A stretch of DNA of 57,552 bases from a virus. The position numbers and the translations under genes were made by a program. Within the stretch, counting starts at the first letter, position 1, and every line of letters starts with the position of its first letter. Location of the stretch: positions 1 through 57,552 of the IMG/VR virus record IMGVR_UViG_3300025276_000005. The stretch is one strand, 5' to 3'. A model generated the notes under the pieces. The model saw only the letters and a list, made by a program, of their open reading frames with translations. It ran no database searches and had not been told where the DNA came from. Below, in pieces: positions 24,427-32,102 of this stretch.

Positions 24427-24771
24427 TTACGATATTTTAACTGTTCCTCTATCGTTCCATAAAAAACCCGCATCTCTAGGCACTCTTGTTGGTAGACTAG
24501 AAACTGTTGTTGTATTATCTATTGAAACAGGAGCGTTGTCGTCAGTTGTATTTGAAACTGACTTTACAAGTATATGGCAAAAAGCTCTTAAGCTTTGTGC
24601 AGTTATATCACCCTCTCCTGTACTTTGAAATATCTCTTCAATAATATCAAGAAGCTCTGCTCTAGCTCTTTTTTCATCAGAAGAAACATCAACCTTAGTT
24701 AATGATTGACTTCTAACTTTTAACTTGTAAGAGTCTTTTATGTCTGTTGCTCTGAAATCTTCTTTTGCCAT
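24427..24771 (-). CDS. Hypothetical protein, 114 residues
   Basis: A helical N-terminal part (SSDEKRARAELLDIIEEIFQ) is followed by a Thr/Ser/Val-rich C terminus ending FLWNDRGTVKIS. The gene lies between the LamG fibre and another hypothetical gene. It may be a fibre chaperone or connector, by position only. Confidence 0.45.
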   Translation of the reverse strand: MAKEDFRATDIKDSYKLKVRSQSLTKVDVSSDEKRARAELLDIIEEIFQSTGEGDITAQSLRAFCHILVKSVSNTTDDNAPVSIDNTTTVSSLPTRVPRDAGFLWNDRGTVKIS

Positions 24772-24787
24772 TTTTGTTTATTTATTT

Positions 24788-27067
24788 TTATCCTCCAAAA
24801 TCACTTCCAAAATCACCGCTAAATGATGAGCTATTTGAATGTGAAGCTTTTCCAACATTAAAATTCTGTTTAACTTCAGACTGAGTTAAAGCTCTGTTAT
24901 ATAGTCTTGATTCGCCTATTAGGTTACTGTAAAATCTAGTAGATAATGAATCTCTACCTATATACTTTACTAGACTATTCGTAATATTAGCATTAGTTGT
25001 TCTTGTTTCAGTCTGAGCTACAGAATCAACGTACATAGAGCATAGCCCTGAATCTCTAGTAATAACTACGTGATACCAATCACCTGAATTAAATACATCG
25101 TTTGAGTAGAAAGGTAGACTACCAACGTACCCGGCTAATTTACTAGTATTATTAAAAACTCCAATACCTGCAGAACCTGCATCTGTCATGCGTCCTCCTA
25201 AAGCGATTATAGAATTTAAACTACTACCTTGAGATAAGTAACTAGCCTTAACCCAAGTTTCAATAGTAAAATTTCCTGTACCGAAGTCGAGCGAATTGGC
25301 ATCAGCCACCTCAGCATAACCACTTGCATATATATTAAACGAGTTTTCTCTTAATCTTACAGAAGTTCCTAAAATATCTTGACTTGGATTGTTTGGGTTT
25401 GCTACTAAAGTAACCTCATCCGATAAAGGAGTACTAATTGAATAGTCAAGCAAACCTAATTGTAGTATCCTAGGCTCTTGTTTTACATAAGTTGCACCAT
25501 CTATAATCCCTACTAAAACTTCTTTTACTGAGACATTGTCTATTTTTAAAGTAGTTGCAACACCTGTTCTTTTTACACTAAATGAAGATTGACCTGTAAA
25601 TGTTATTGTATGAGTTCCGTTTGTTGAAGGTATTGAAACATTACCATTCACTAAAGCTAATCCGCCTGAAACATAATCTGATATAGTATATGTTGCTTTA
25701 TAAATTAAGGTACTCGTTAAAGATGCATCCGAAGTTAGTGTTGAATTTGCGGGTGAATTTGAATTATCTAAAAAAGCTGCATCGCTAACTATACTCCAAT
25801 CCGAACCATGAGTCCAACGTGCAAAACCCGATGTAAAATCACCATTTTCCACTAACTCAGAGCCTAATCCAACTGCACTATTATAAGCGTAATCACCTTG
25901 CCCCTCTGTTAAAGCCCAATAGCCTTTTAAATTAGATAAAGCAATCGATGTACCATCTCTATCAGTTACTAAGTTTTGTGGGTTTGCGTAATCATATGCA
26001 ACATCATTGACCGTCCACTCATAATCATAAACTTGAATATTTGACATCTTACCTTCAAAATGGTCTGAAGTTCCTCCACCATCCCACTCTTGTCCGAAAT
26101 CAAATAAAGCAACATTATCCCAAAGAGGATTGCATTTAGCTACAAGAGTACCAATAGAACTACCATCAACATAAAATGTTAAATCTTGATTGCCACTTCC
26201 TGCTACTCTTGCAACTACAAGTCTGTGCCATTCGCCATCGTTGTAATTAACACCACCACTTAAAGGTATAGTGCTATTATATAAGCTTTGTGAATCATCA
26301 AAATATATACCACCTACATTGGCTCCACTTGTTTGTGGATTTACCCCAATTTTAAAAATATTTGTAAATTGTGCGGGACCACCTGAGCTTATTAAAATAT
26401 TTCTAAAAAAGTCAGTTGCAGGAGTCTTATCAGAATTAAACCATATAGCAAAGGTAAAAGCATCGCCTGTACTTAATGCACCTGCAAAACTATTTACACT
26501 TACATAATCAGTTGACCCATTAAAATCAAGAGCCTTACCTGAAAACAACTTAGCTTCGTTACAGTTATTTGATTTGTCAGGAATAAATTGAGCTACCTCT
26601 TTTACTGATACGTTTGAAATTTGAGCTAAAGTTGTTCCACCTGAATTTGAAGCTACTAACAAAAATCCATCAGTAGATACAGCTGTAATAGTTTTTATTA
26701 TATTACCTGTTGCTACCGAAAAATTACTAAGGTTAACACCTCCAACAGTAGCCCTTAGACCACTCCCTGAAGCACTATCTACGTAATACTCAACATCGTA
26801 TCTATTCCCAATAGTTAAAGATAAGTTTGTGCTTGTCAAGTTAGTCGTTCCTGCTACAGACGTATCAACACTAGCCACGCCACCTGAAATAGTCCAACCT
26901 GCTTGCTTAGTCCAATCTGTATCAGTAGCGAAGTTACCGTTAATCACCAACTCACACCCTAAAATGTTAGACTTCTTAAAATCTAACCACATTTTTAAAC
27001 CTAGTCTTACAATAGACCTACCTACTAGACGTGCTACTAGAATTGCATTTGCTATAGATATTTGCAT
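24788..27067 (-). CDS. Tail fibre with two LamG and two CBM-like domains
   Basis: This 759-residue receptor-binding candidate begins with a short amphipathic N terminus (1-35). A CBM-like jelly roll follows at 38-158 (ELVINGNFATDTDWTKQAGW ... ISNVSVKEV). LamG/concanavalin-type domain 1 is at about 175-365 (KALDFNGSTDYVSV...GEWHRLVVARV...TFYVDG). A second CBM-like unit is at about 405-520 (ELVENGDFTSGFARWTHG ... IDNVSVKEV), and LamG 2 is at about 570-745 (FTIETWVKA...GDWYHVVITRD...MYVDS...GESRLYNRALTQSEV). The ABAB layout suggests an internal duplication. It probably binds host or matrix polysaccharide. Confidence 0.75.
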   Translation of the reverse strand: MQISIANAILVARLVGRSIVRLGLKMWLDFKKSNILGCELVINGNFATDTDWTKQAGWTISGGVASVDTSVAGTTNLTSTNLSLTIGNRYDVEYYVDSASGSGLRATVGGVNLSNFSVATGNIIKTITAVSTDGFLLVASNSGGTTLAQISNVSVKEVAQFIPDKSNNCNEAKLFSGKALDFNGSTDYVSVNSFAGALSTGDAFTFAIWFNSDKTPATDFFRNILISSGGPAQFTNIFKIGVNPQTSGANVGGIYFDDSQSLYNSTIPLSGGVNYNDGEWHRLVVARVAGSGNQDLTFYVDGSSIGTLVAKCNPLWDNVALFDFGQEWDGGGTSDHFEGKMSNIQVYDYEWTVNDVAYDYANPQNLVTDRDGTSIALSNLKGYWALTEGQGDYAYNSAVGLGSELVENGDFTSGFARWTHGSDWSIVSDAAFLDNSNSPANSTLTSDASLTSTLIYKATYTISDYVSGGLALVNGNVSIPSTNGTHTITFTGQSSFSVKRTGVATTLKIDNVSVKEVLVGIIDGATYVKQEPRILQLGLLDYSISTPLSDEVTLVANPNNPSQDILGTSVRLRENSFNIYASGYAEVADANSLDFGTGNFTIETWVKASYLSQGSSLNSIIALGGRMTDAGSAGIGVFNNTSKLAGYVGSLPFYSNDVFNSGDWYHVVITRDSGLCSMYVDSVAQTETRTTNANITNSLVKYIGRDSLSTRFYSNLIGESRLYNRALTQSEVKQNFNVGKASHSNSSSFSGDFGSDFGG

Positions 27068-27070
27068 ATT

Positions 27071-27547
27071 TTACCAAAGGGCTACAATGTTAGTCGCTAT
27101 CGTTCCCGTAACGACACTTGCATTTACTTTAAGAACTTGAACAGGGATAAATAATCCTGCAGGAACTCCTACAAATTCAACCGTATCACCACCCACTGTA
27201 ACAACGCTTATCGTTCCTTCACCACCACAGTATAATACACATCCATTCTGAGGGTTATTTGCCTGTGAGTAGATAGTATACGCTGTATTAATTGGTATAG
27301 TTGCTGACGTACTAAGTATAGTAGAACTATCAATAGCAGTTACTGTTGCTACAACCGTACCCGCATATATAATATCACCTATAGCAACTCTTTTATTTAT
27401 AAAGTCACCACCTGTGTCAGTTAATTTATCTGTCGTACCTGCTGTTGTTGTACCTGATGCAGACACAGCCGCTATGTTAGGTATATTAACTGTATCGCTT
27501 GGGATTACCGCTAATGCTCTACCCGCTTGTAGTTTTTGATATGCCAT
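27071..27547 (-). CDS. Small structural protein with SH3-like beta domain
   Basis: The 158-residue product has a central unit (about 43-97) of the form RVAIGDIIYAGTVVATVTAI followed by ILSTSATIP.N.AYTIYSQ. It matches the repeated virion beta domain found at 10367-10912 and, partly, in the capsid protein. The C-terminal part has CVLYCGGEGTISVVTVGGDTVEF. It is directly upstream of the LamG fibre (3 bases), so it may anchor or decorate that fibre. Confidence 0.5.
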   Translation of the reverse strand: MAYQKLQAGRALAVIPSDTVNIPNIAAVSASGTTTAGTTDKLTDTGGDFINKRVAIGDIIYAGTVVATVTAIDSSTILSTSATIPINTAYTIYSQANNPQNGCVLYCGGEGTISVVTVGGDTVEFVGVPAGLFIPVQVLKVNASVVTGTIATNIVALW

Positions 27548-27711
27548 TATTTCTTGTCTTTATTGTATGGGAAAACCCTGTTTAACGTATCCTTTCTTTG
27601 ACCACACCCGCAATCCTTGCCGGCAGCCTTAGCCACCTTATCAACGACAGCCTTTATTCCTGTAGCCTTAGTAAATTTCTCTACAGTGTCTCCTAATCCT
27701 TTTGATTCCAT
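27547..27711 (-). CDS. Small Cys-containing protein, 54 residues
   Basis: The frame MESKGLGDTVEKFTKATGIK... fits exactly between neighbours: the upstream TAG is immediately followed by this ATG, and its TAA overlaps the next ATG by one base. A CGC pair in KDCGCGQRKDTLNRVFPY resembles small phage proteins whose homologs carry the same KDCGCxxRKDTLN core. A role is not known; metal binding is possible. Confidence 0.65.
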   Translation of the reverse strand: MESKGLGDTVEKFTKATGIKAVVDKVAKAAGKDCGCGQRKDTLNRVFPYNKDKK

Positions 27712-27927
27712 CTATCTAGCTTTTAAATCTCCTCTGTAGACAGAGTTCTTTCTATCCCAAGTATAGGTAATACCATTTTTAGTAAAGGGTTTTTTACCCG
27801 GCTCCATCTTTGGACCCGACTTCTTAGGCTTGTTACCATCAGACTTAAGGACCCCAAATGATTTCTTTTTCTTAGGTGGGTCTCCAAACGTAGATGCTAA
27901 TGGTTTACTTAAATCTCTTTTGTGCAT
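27712..27927 (-). CDS. Small Lys/Pro-rich protein, 71 residues
   Basis: I use the ATG at 27925-27927 (MHKRDLSKPLASTFGDPPKK), 4 bases after the upstream stop; a start 21 bases earlier would overlap that gene. The product is very basic and low in complexity (PPKKKKSFG, KPKKSGPKMEPGKKP), then NGITYTWDRKNSVYRGDLK. Probably disordered and nucleic-acid binding. Unknown function. Confidence 0.5.
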   Translation of the reverse strand: MHKRDLSKPLASTFGDPPKKKKSFGVLKSDGNKPKKSGPKMEPGKKPFTKNGITYTWDRKNSVYRGDLKAR

Positions 27928-27931
27928 AGTA

Positions 27932-28129
27932 TTATTTTTTACATCCAAAGTTTTTAGCGTAGTTAGCCATCTTGACTACACGCTCAGTGTATTTTCCTGT
28001 ATTCTTCATAACTGAACTAGCCGCACTACAAGTACTCTTAAAGCCATTGTTCTTAGCCCAAGACGTAAACTTGCCTTCGTTCTTCTCTTTAATCTGAGGG
28101 AACTTTTTTGTACGCCCACTAGCAGCCAT
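27932..28129 (-). CDS. Small basic Cys-containing protein, 65 residues
   Basis: The protein MAASGRTKKFPQIKEKNEGK... contains SWAKNNGFKSTCSAASSVMK and ends MANYAKNFGCKK. It is one of several small basic proteins in this operon and shares the GRTK/SWAK/NYAK layout with the 51-residue protein at 15327-15482. Translation is coupled to the gene upstream by a TAATG overlap. Function unknown. Confidence 0.5.
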   Translation of the reverse strand: MAASGRTKKFPQIKEKNEGKFTSWAKNNGFKSTCSAASSVMKNTGKYTERVVKMANYAKNFGCKK

Positions 28130-28347
28130 TACTTACGAATGATTGAAGTTAAGTGAGGACCTACTTTACCGTCCTTAATACACTTATGCTCGTATGACAT
28201 AGACTTGTCTCCACCATAAGAGTGACCTGAATCTTTCTTAGACATAGCCTTCGACTCATCTCTTCTAGATTTCATTGACTGACTCTTGTTGCCATTTCTT
28301 GCTCCCATAGATTCATCTAATCGGGAATTGTAACCTTGCTTTTTCAT
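28129..28347 (-). CDS. Small basic protein, 72 residues
   Basis: The Ser/Lys/Arg/Met-rich protein MKKQGYNSRLDESMGARNGN... continues KSQSMKSRRDESKAMSKKDSG and ends KVGPHLTSIIRK. A start of the MKKQGYN.RLDES.GAR type recurs in environmental phages. It is the first gene of the minus-strand fibre operon, with a TATCTTTG box upstream. Confidence 0.55.
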   Translation of the reverse strand: MKKQGYNSRLDESMGARNGNKSQSMKSRRDESKAMSKKDSGHSYGGDKSMSYEHKCIKDGKVGPHLTSIIRK

Positions 28348-28365
28348 AATATTGTTTTGTTTCTA

Positions 28366-28373
28366 CAAAGATA
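28366..28373 (-). promoter_or_regulatory. Putative promoter -7 box for the small-protein/fibre operon
   Basis: The minus-strand reading is TATCTTTG, a perfect TAnnTTTG, 19 bases upstream of the 72-residue gene. It lies in the 78-base divergent region shared with the plus-strand gene at 28426, where a plus-strand TACTTTTG occurs at 28390-28397. No clear -33 is found on either strand. Confidence 0.45.
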
Positions 28374-28425
28374 GTAAATTATTTTGTGCTACTTTTGTTA
28401 CTACAAATCTACAAAATTTAATCTA

Positions 28426-28860
28426 ATGAATGAGGACTACCTAAAGTATTGGAGAGTTATACGCTACTTCGTAAAAGCAAAGTACAACCTAAGCCAAGGT
28501 GAGCTAGATGTTTTAATGTTCCTAAACTCAGAAGGGCATTTTGGTCAAGAAAAATTTGACGAGTTCAATGAATTGCTTAGTTGGGATAAGCATAGGTTTA
28601 AGAGGTTGTTAAGGGATGGGTGGATACAGGTGTTCAGAAAAAGGTGCGGTCCCACTAAAACGCTTTACATACTATCCTATAAGAGTAAGAGACTTATTCT
28701 CTCTATATATAAAAAACTAAGCGGGGAAGAAATCCCCACTAGCTTGTCAGGCAACCCTATGTTTGCCAAGAATGTAAAGTACACCGATAAGGTGTATCGA
28801 AATTTTATTATAGAGATGAACGCATTTATACGACAACAACGACATCGTGCTCCTGAATAA
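28426..28860 (+). CDS. Winged-helix/HTH DNA-binding protein (MarR-like), candidate regulator
   Basis: I use the ATG at 28426 (MNEDYLKYWRVIRYFVKAKY), giving 144 residues; the frame is open further upstream but that part lies in the promoter region. The layout is helices, then LSQGELDVLMFLNSEGHFGQ, FDEFNELLSWDKHRFKRLLR and a wing-like strand pair (GWIQVFRKRCGPTKTLYILS). This is a MarR-type winged helix. It is the only plus-strand gene inside the minus block and its 3' end overlaps the groES gene end by 35 bases. It could control the switch between the blocks. Confidence 0.6.
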   Translation: MNEDYLKYWRVIRYFVKAKYNLSQGELDVLMFLNSEGHFGQEKFDEFNELLSWDKHRFKRLLRDGWIQVFRKRCGPTKTLYILSYKSKRLILSIYKKLSGEEIPTSLSGNPMFAKNVKYTDKVYRNFIIEMNAFIRQQRHRAPE

Positions 28861-29083
28861 TCGTAAACTGCTCATTCTCAATGAACATAGAGTAACCCGC
28901 ACGGCTATCGTAATATATTGTGTCACTCTTGCTGATTACCTCAACCGATGTTCCGGGCTCAGCAACTATGGCTTTCTTGTATCTTATACCATCGACATCA
29001 TCACCTGATAAAAGTAGCCCTGACTTAGTCTTGACCTCTTCCTTAATTTCTTTGATTGCTATGTATTTTCCTATTGGTTTCAT
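28826..29083 (-). CDS. groES: Co-chaperonin GroES (Cpn10)
   Basis: The 85-residue product MKPIGKYIAIKEIKEEVKTK has the Cpn10 order: an N-terminal strand, a mobile loop KTKSGLLLSGDDVDGIRYKK with the hydrophobic GLLL contact for GroEL, AIVAEPGT, DTIYYDSRAGYSMFI and a C-terminal strand. It is slightly shorter than the bacterial 95-97 residues. It is in one operon with phoH and groEL (gap of zero bases to phoH), so the phage carries a full chaperonin pair. Confidence 0.85.
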   Translation of the reverse strand: MKPIGKYIAIKEIKEEVKTKSGLLLSGDDVDGIRYKKAIVAEPGTSVEVISKSDTIYYDSRAGYSMFIENEQFTIIQEHDVVVVV

Positions 29084-29740
29084 CTAGTATCCTGTTAAAA
29101 GTTTTAGTACGTCATCTATTGCTTTGTGTCTGTGGTTATCCTCTAGGATTACCTTAAACACGTGATTGCTATCCTTAATCTTGTGAACGTCATCAATCGC
29201 AGAGTTTAGCGATGAGGACAAGTCAATCTGTTGGTTATCTCCACAAAAAATCATCATCGAGTTTTTACCTAGTCTACCCAACGCCATACGTAATTGAGGC
29301 TTGGTTAAGTTTTGAAACTCATCTATTATAACAACAGCGTTGTCAAAAGTTCGTCCACGGAAGTGAGCTAGGGATACCAACTCAATCTCCTCGTTCTCAA
29401 CCATCTTCTGAATCTTCTCAGGCTTGTTGTACACCTTACGCATATTGGACATAATAGGAATAAGCCAAGGCTCTAGCTTCTCCTTCTCATCTCCGGGCAG
29501 GAAACCATTGTCCTCCGTAGCGACAGTAGGACGAGTAATAATTACCCTGTCGTACTCTCGCTTGAAGAACATATCGAGAGCCACCTGTACGGCTAAAAGA
29601 GTCTTACCTGAGCCTGCTTTGCCGACTATAAAACTGAAGGCGTGGTTTAGTATGTTCTCCTTTGCTCTTTTTTGCTCGTCTGATAAAGTTATATTAAACT
29701 TTACCTCTCCCCTAGGTGTCCTCTTTTCCTTATTAGCCAT
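29084..29740 (-). CDS. phoH: PhoH-like ATPase
   Basis: This 218-residue PhoH-family P-loop ATPase has Walker A 40-47 (GKAGSGKT) and Walker B VVIIDEFQN with D140-E141. Characteristic motifs are ITRPTVATEDNGFLPGD and MIFCGDNQQID. It consists of the core domain only, as in most marine phage copies. The role is unclear; links to RNA metabolism or phosphate stress are suggested for the family. It lies between a small membrane peptide and groES in the chaperonin operon. Confidence 0.9.
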   Translation of the reverse strand: MANKEKRTPRGEVKFNITLSDEQKRAKENILNHAFSFIVGKAGSGKTLLAVQVALDMFFKREYDRVIITRPTVATEDNGFLPGDEKEKLEPWLIPIMSNMRKVYNKPEKIQKMVENEEIELVSLAHFRGRTFDNAVVIIDEFQNLTKPQLRMALGRLGKNSMMIFCGDNQQIDLSSSLNSAIDDVHKIKDSNHVFKVILEDNHRHKAIDDVLKLLTGY

Positions 29741-29823
29741 TACTTGTCTCTTACTTGGAAAGCACTAATGATAACTATTAAAGCTAACATTGTTATCACC
29801 ATTATTACCACGTTTACAACCAT
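29740..29823 (-). CDS. 27-residue single-span membrane peptide
   Basis: The frame MVVNVVIMVITMLALIVIIS continues to end AFQVRDK. It lies between groEL (20 bases) and phoH, and its TAA overlaps the phoH ATG (TAATG), so the tight packing argues it is translated. It is almost entirely one transmembrane helix with a short basic cytoplasmic-type end. Function unknown. Confidence 0.5.
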   Translation of the reverse strand: MVVNVVIMVITMLALIVIISAFQVRDK

Positions 29824-29843
29824 AATAGTTTTCCTTGTTTTAG

Positions 29844-31451
29844 TTACTTTGTCTCGTAGCTACGTGCCATCGTTACAATCGCATTAGTGCTAAGAAGCGT
29901 GACAGCTACTGACACAGCATTTTGAAGTGCGTTCTTTGTAACCTTCATCGGGTCAATAACACCCATTGACATCAGCTTACCTCTCTTATCATTCTTTACG
30001 TCATAACCAAAACCTCTTGGCGTGTCATCGCTATACAAGTCATCATACATCAAGCCTGCGTTTGATAGTATAGTTTTAATCGGCGAGAGTAAAGACTCTC
30101 TAAGTATGTTATAAGCAGTCTTCTTCTCATCAGACCAACTTTCACTTATCGTCATAAACCTCGCTATGTTCTCAAGCGCCAATCCACCACCGGGTAGTAT
30201 ACCCTCAAGTGTAGCTGAACGTACCGCACATACAGCGTCATCAACCCTGTCAAACAACTCCTTGTGCTCTAGGTCAGTATTTCCACCAACGTATATAACA
30301 CCAACACCACCGGTAAGTGATGCTACCCTTGATAGGATAAACTCACGCTCAGTCTTTGTGCTTGAAGCAGCGTGCGCTCCGTGCAATTGCTCAACTCTCT
30401 CGTCTATATCCTCTTGAGAAACAACGTCATCGTCCTTTAATATAATCGTTGAAGCACGACCAACTATAACCTTGTTAGCTTTACCCAAGTCACTTGGCAT
30501 TATTAAGCTCAAGTCATCGCCCGTCTTCTCACTAAAGTAAGTAGCCCCAACCGATAAAGCAATGTCGTTCATTAGCTCGTGCTGCTTGTAACCAAAGTTA
30601 GGCGGCTGTATACAACATATCTTCAAGCCGTTCTTCATCACGTTTGCCGATAAGGTGTTAATCACGTTTGTCGAGCAAGGCGCAATAATCAATAGCTTAC
30701 CACCCTCTTGGATGATTGGCTTCAATACATTCTCAATCTGTAGTATGTTAGTTATCTCAGCGTCACTAACTAAAACACTAGCACCGTCAAAGATACACTC
30801 GTCCTTCTTGTGGTTGTTAATAAACAAGTTAGATGAGTATCCTCTGTCTACCTTAATACCCATTGTAGTCTCAAAGTGTGTGTCGGATGTTTGTGAACGC
30901 TCAACTGTAACGATACCATTAACGCCAACCTCTTTATACACGTTAGCTATTATGTTACCAATACTTGAGTCGTTGTTCGCTGATATAGTAGCTACACTTA
31001 CTAGAGTTTTATCTGTAACAGGTTTGCTCATCTTCTTAAGACTCTTAACAACCTCGTCAGTACCCTTTACAAGCTCTCTAAGGACCGCTGTCTTATTATG
31101 CTTATCAGTAATCATCTCGTCTCCATTTCGTACTAAGGCGTTAGATAACACGATAGCCGTTGTCGTACCATCACCGGCAGACAATGCAGTCTTCTCCGCT
31201 GCCTCTTTTACAATTCTGACTGCAAGATTCTCCACAGGGTCAAGCAAGCTAATAGATTTAGCCACCGTGACTCCATCCTTAGTAACCGTCATTCCCGATA
31301 AATGTTCTTCTGATTCGATAAGCACTGTATGACCTTGAGGACCAAGGGTGCTCTTTACTGCATTTGTAATCTTCTCTAGACCTTTGAATAATTTTACTCT
31401 ACCTTCTTGAGAGAAATGCAATTCTTTAGGAGTGTAACCTGATTGATTCAT
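29844..31451 (-). CDS. groEL: Chaperonin GroEL
   Basis: This 535-residue chaperonin has the full set of family motifs: TLGPQGHTV (35-43), TKDGVTVAK with catalytic D59, GDGTTTAIVL (93-102), the apical domain region, and RVDDAVCAVRSATLEGILPG with the ATPase Asp. It lacks the GGM-rich tail of bacterial GroEL. The sequence is divergent from host types (for example HTVLIESEEHLSG). It is preceded by a strong promoter and followed by the membrane peptide, phoH and groES. It probably folds phage capsid or tail proteins. Confidence 0.95.
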   Translation of the reverse strand: MNQSGYTPKELHFSQEGRVKLFKGLEKITNAVKSTLGPQGHTVLIESEEHLSGMTVTKDGVTVAKSISLLDPVENLAVRIVKEAAEKTALSAGDGTTTAIVLSNALVRNGDEMITDKHNKTAVLRELVKGTDEVVKSLKKMSKPVTDKTLVSVATISANNDSSIGNIIANVYKEVGVNGIVTVERSQTSDTHFETTMGIKVDRGYSSNLFINNHKKDECIFDGASVLVSDAEITNILQIENVLKPIIQEGGKLLIIAPCSTNVINTLSANVMKNGLKICCIQPPNFGYKQHELMNDIALSVGATYFSEKTGDDLSLIMPSDLGKANKVIVGRASTIILKDDDVVSQEDIDERVEQLHGAHAASSTKTEREFILSRVASLTGGVGVIYVGGNTDLEHKELFDRVDDAVCAVRSATLEGILPGGGLALENIARFMTISESWSDEKKTAYNILRESLLSPIKTILSNAGLMYDDLYSDDTPRGFGYDVKNDKRGKLMSMGVIDPMKVTKNALQNAVSVAVTLLSTNAIVTMARSYETK

Positions 31452-31474
31452 TTTGTATTTGATTTGATTTGATG

Positions 31475-31508
31475 CAAATATAGTATTTTATATTTAATTA
31501 TAACACAA
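31475..31508 (-). promoter_or_regulatory. Promoter of the groEL operon
   Basis: On the minus strand a TATATTTG -7 box (31475-31482) lies 23 bases downstream of TTG (31506-31508), a Bacteroidota-type layout. The leader is about 20 bases. The surroundings are AT-rich. Confidence 0.6.
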
Positions 31509-31519
31509 TGTTGGTTGTC

Positions 31520-31690
31520 AAGATTCTGACGCTCTCTATATATATATATATTTTTACTCTCTCTTTATATATTTATTTCACTTCAAACTAAAGTTAAAGT
31601 TAACATTGTTGTCAAAGTAATTAATAATCAAATAGTTAATATATTTATTTCAACATAAAGTCAACATAAAGTTAACATTAAATGTCGAGT
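31520..31690. other. AT-rich region with TYAACATWAA repeats, candidate origin
   Basis: This stretch without genes has a (TA)n tract at 31538-31551, AAAGTTAACATT at 31596-31607, and three tandem 11-base units of the type TYAACATWAAG at 31651-31682. The AT-rich part and the repeats are similar to a second region at 41770-41940, before the primase-helicase. Iterated short repeats beside an unwinding-prone tract are the form of a replication origin. The function is inferred. Confidence 0.35.
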
Positions 31691-31693
31691 TAA

Positions 31694-31722
31694 ATAAAAA
31701 AAAGAGGGAATTAACCCTCTTC
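31694..31722 (-). terminator. Rho-independent terminator
   Basis: On the minus strand, AAGAGGG pairs with CCCTCTT (31715-31721 with 31702-31708) around a 6-base loop, followed by U8. It ends the two-gene unit at 31772-32102. Confidence 0.85.
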
Positions 31723-31771
31723 CCGAACTGAAGAACACTACTACTTCAACTCAACCATCAAACACAATGAC

Positions 31772-31960
31772 TTATCTATTAAAATAATCCTTCATATCTT
31801 TTCGCATCTCAGCTCTTTCAATACCGTCTGCTATTATATTGGTCTTCTCGTTACGCTTCATCATTTGGCGTATCTCTGCAGCTTCCTCTAAACCACTTTT
31901 GCCTACCGGACGGTCATTAATTAACCTGCCGTCTTTTACTTTTAATCCGCTGAAATCCAT
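31772..31960 (-). CDS. Hypothetical protein, 62 residues
   Basis: A charged helical protein, MDFSGLKVKDGRLINDRPVG..., with EEAAEIRQMMKRNEKTNI and ERAEMRKDMKDYF. No motif is recognised. It forms a short transcription unit with the 46-residue gene upstream (1-base gap), closed by a terminator. Located beside the start of the early region on the opposite strand, it could be an early minus-strand gene. Confidence 0.5.
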   Translation of the reverse strand: MDFSGLKVKDGRLINDRPVGKSGLEEAAEIRQMMKRNEKTNIIADGIERAEMRKDMKDYFNR

Positions 31961-31961
31961 A

Positions 31962-32102
31962 TCACTTTGTTTTTATGTGTAAACTAATTAATCCTAAATA
32001 AATTATGTACTCAGTGTAGTCAAACTCCTCGTCTAAAGGGAATACAGAGAAACCTAAAACAAATCCTACACGTATTCTATTCTGTAATTCTATCTCGTAC
32101 AT
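31962..32102 (-). CDS. Hypothetical protein, 46 residues
   Basis: The frame MYEIELQNRIRVGFVLGFSV... ends LGLISLHIKTK. It is tightly packed against the next gene (1 base). There is one hydrophobic stretch (VGFVLGFSVFPL) and a second near the C terminus (IIYLGLISL), so membrane association is possible. It would be the first gene of this small minus-strand unit; the box upstream (TATCTTTA, 32107-32114) is imperfect. Function unknown. Confidence 0.45.
   Translation of the reverse strand: MYEIELQNRIRVGFVLGFSVFPLDEEFDYTEYIIYLGLISLHIKTK

Noticed and set aside
30655-31332. Long plus-strand open frame antisense to groEL
   Set aside because: It is the antisense of a strongly conserved coding region; no homology or start context.
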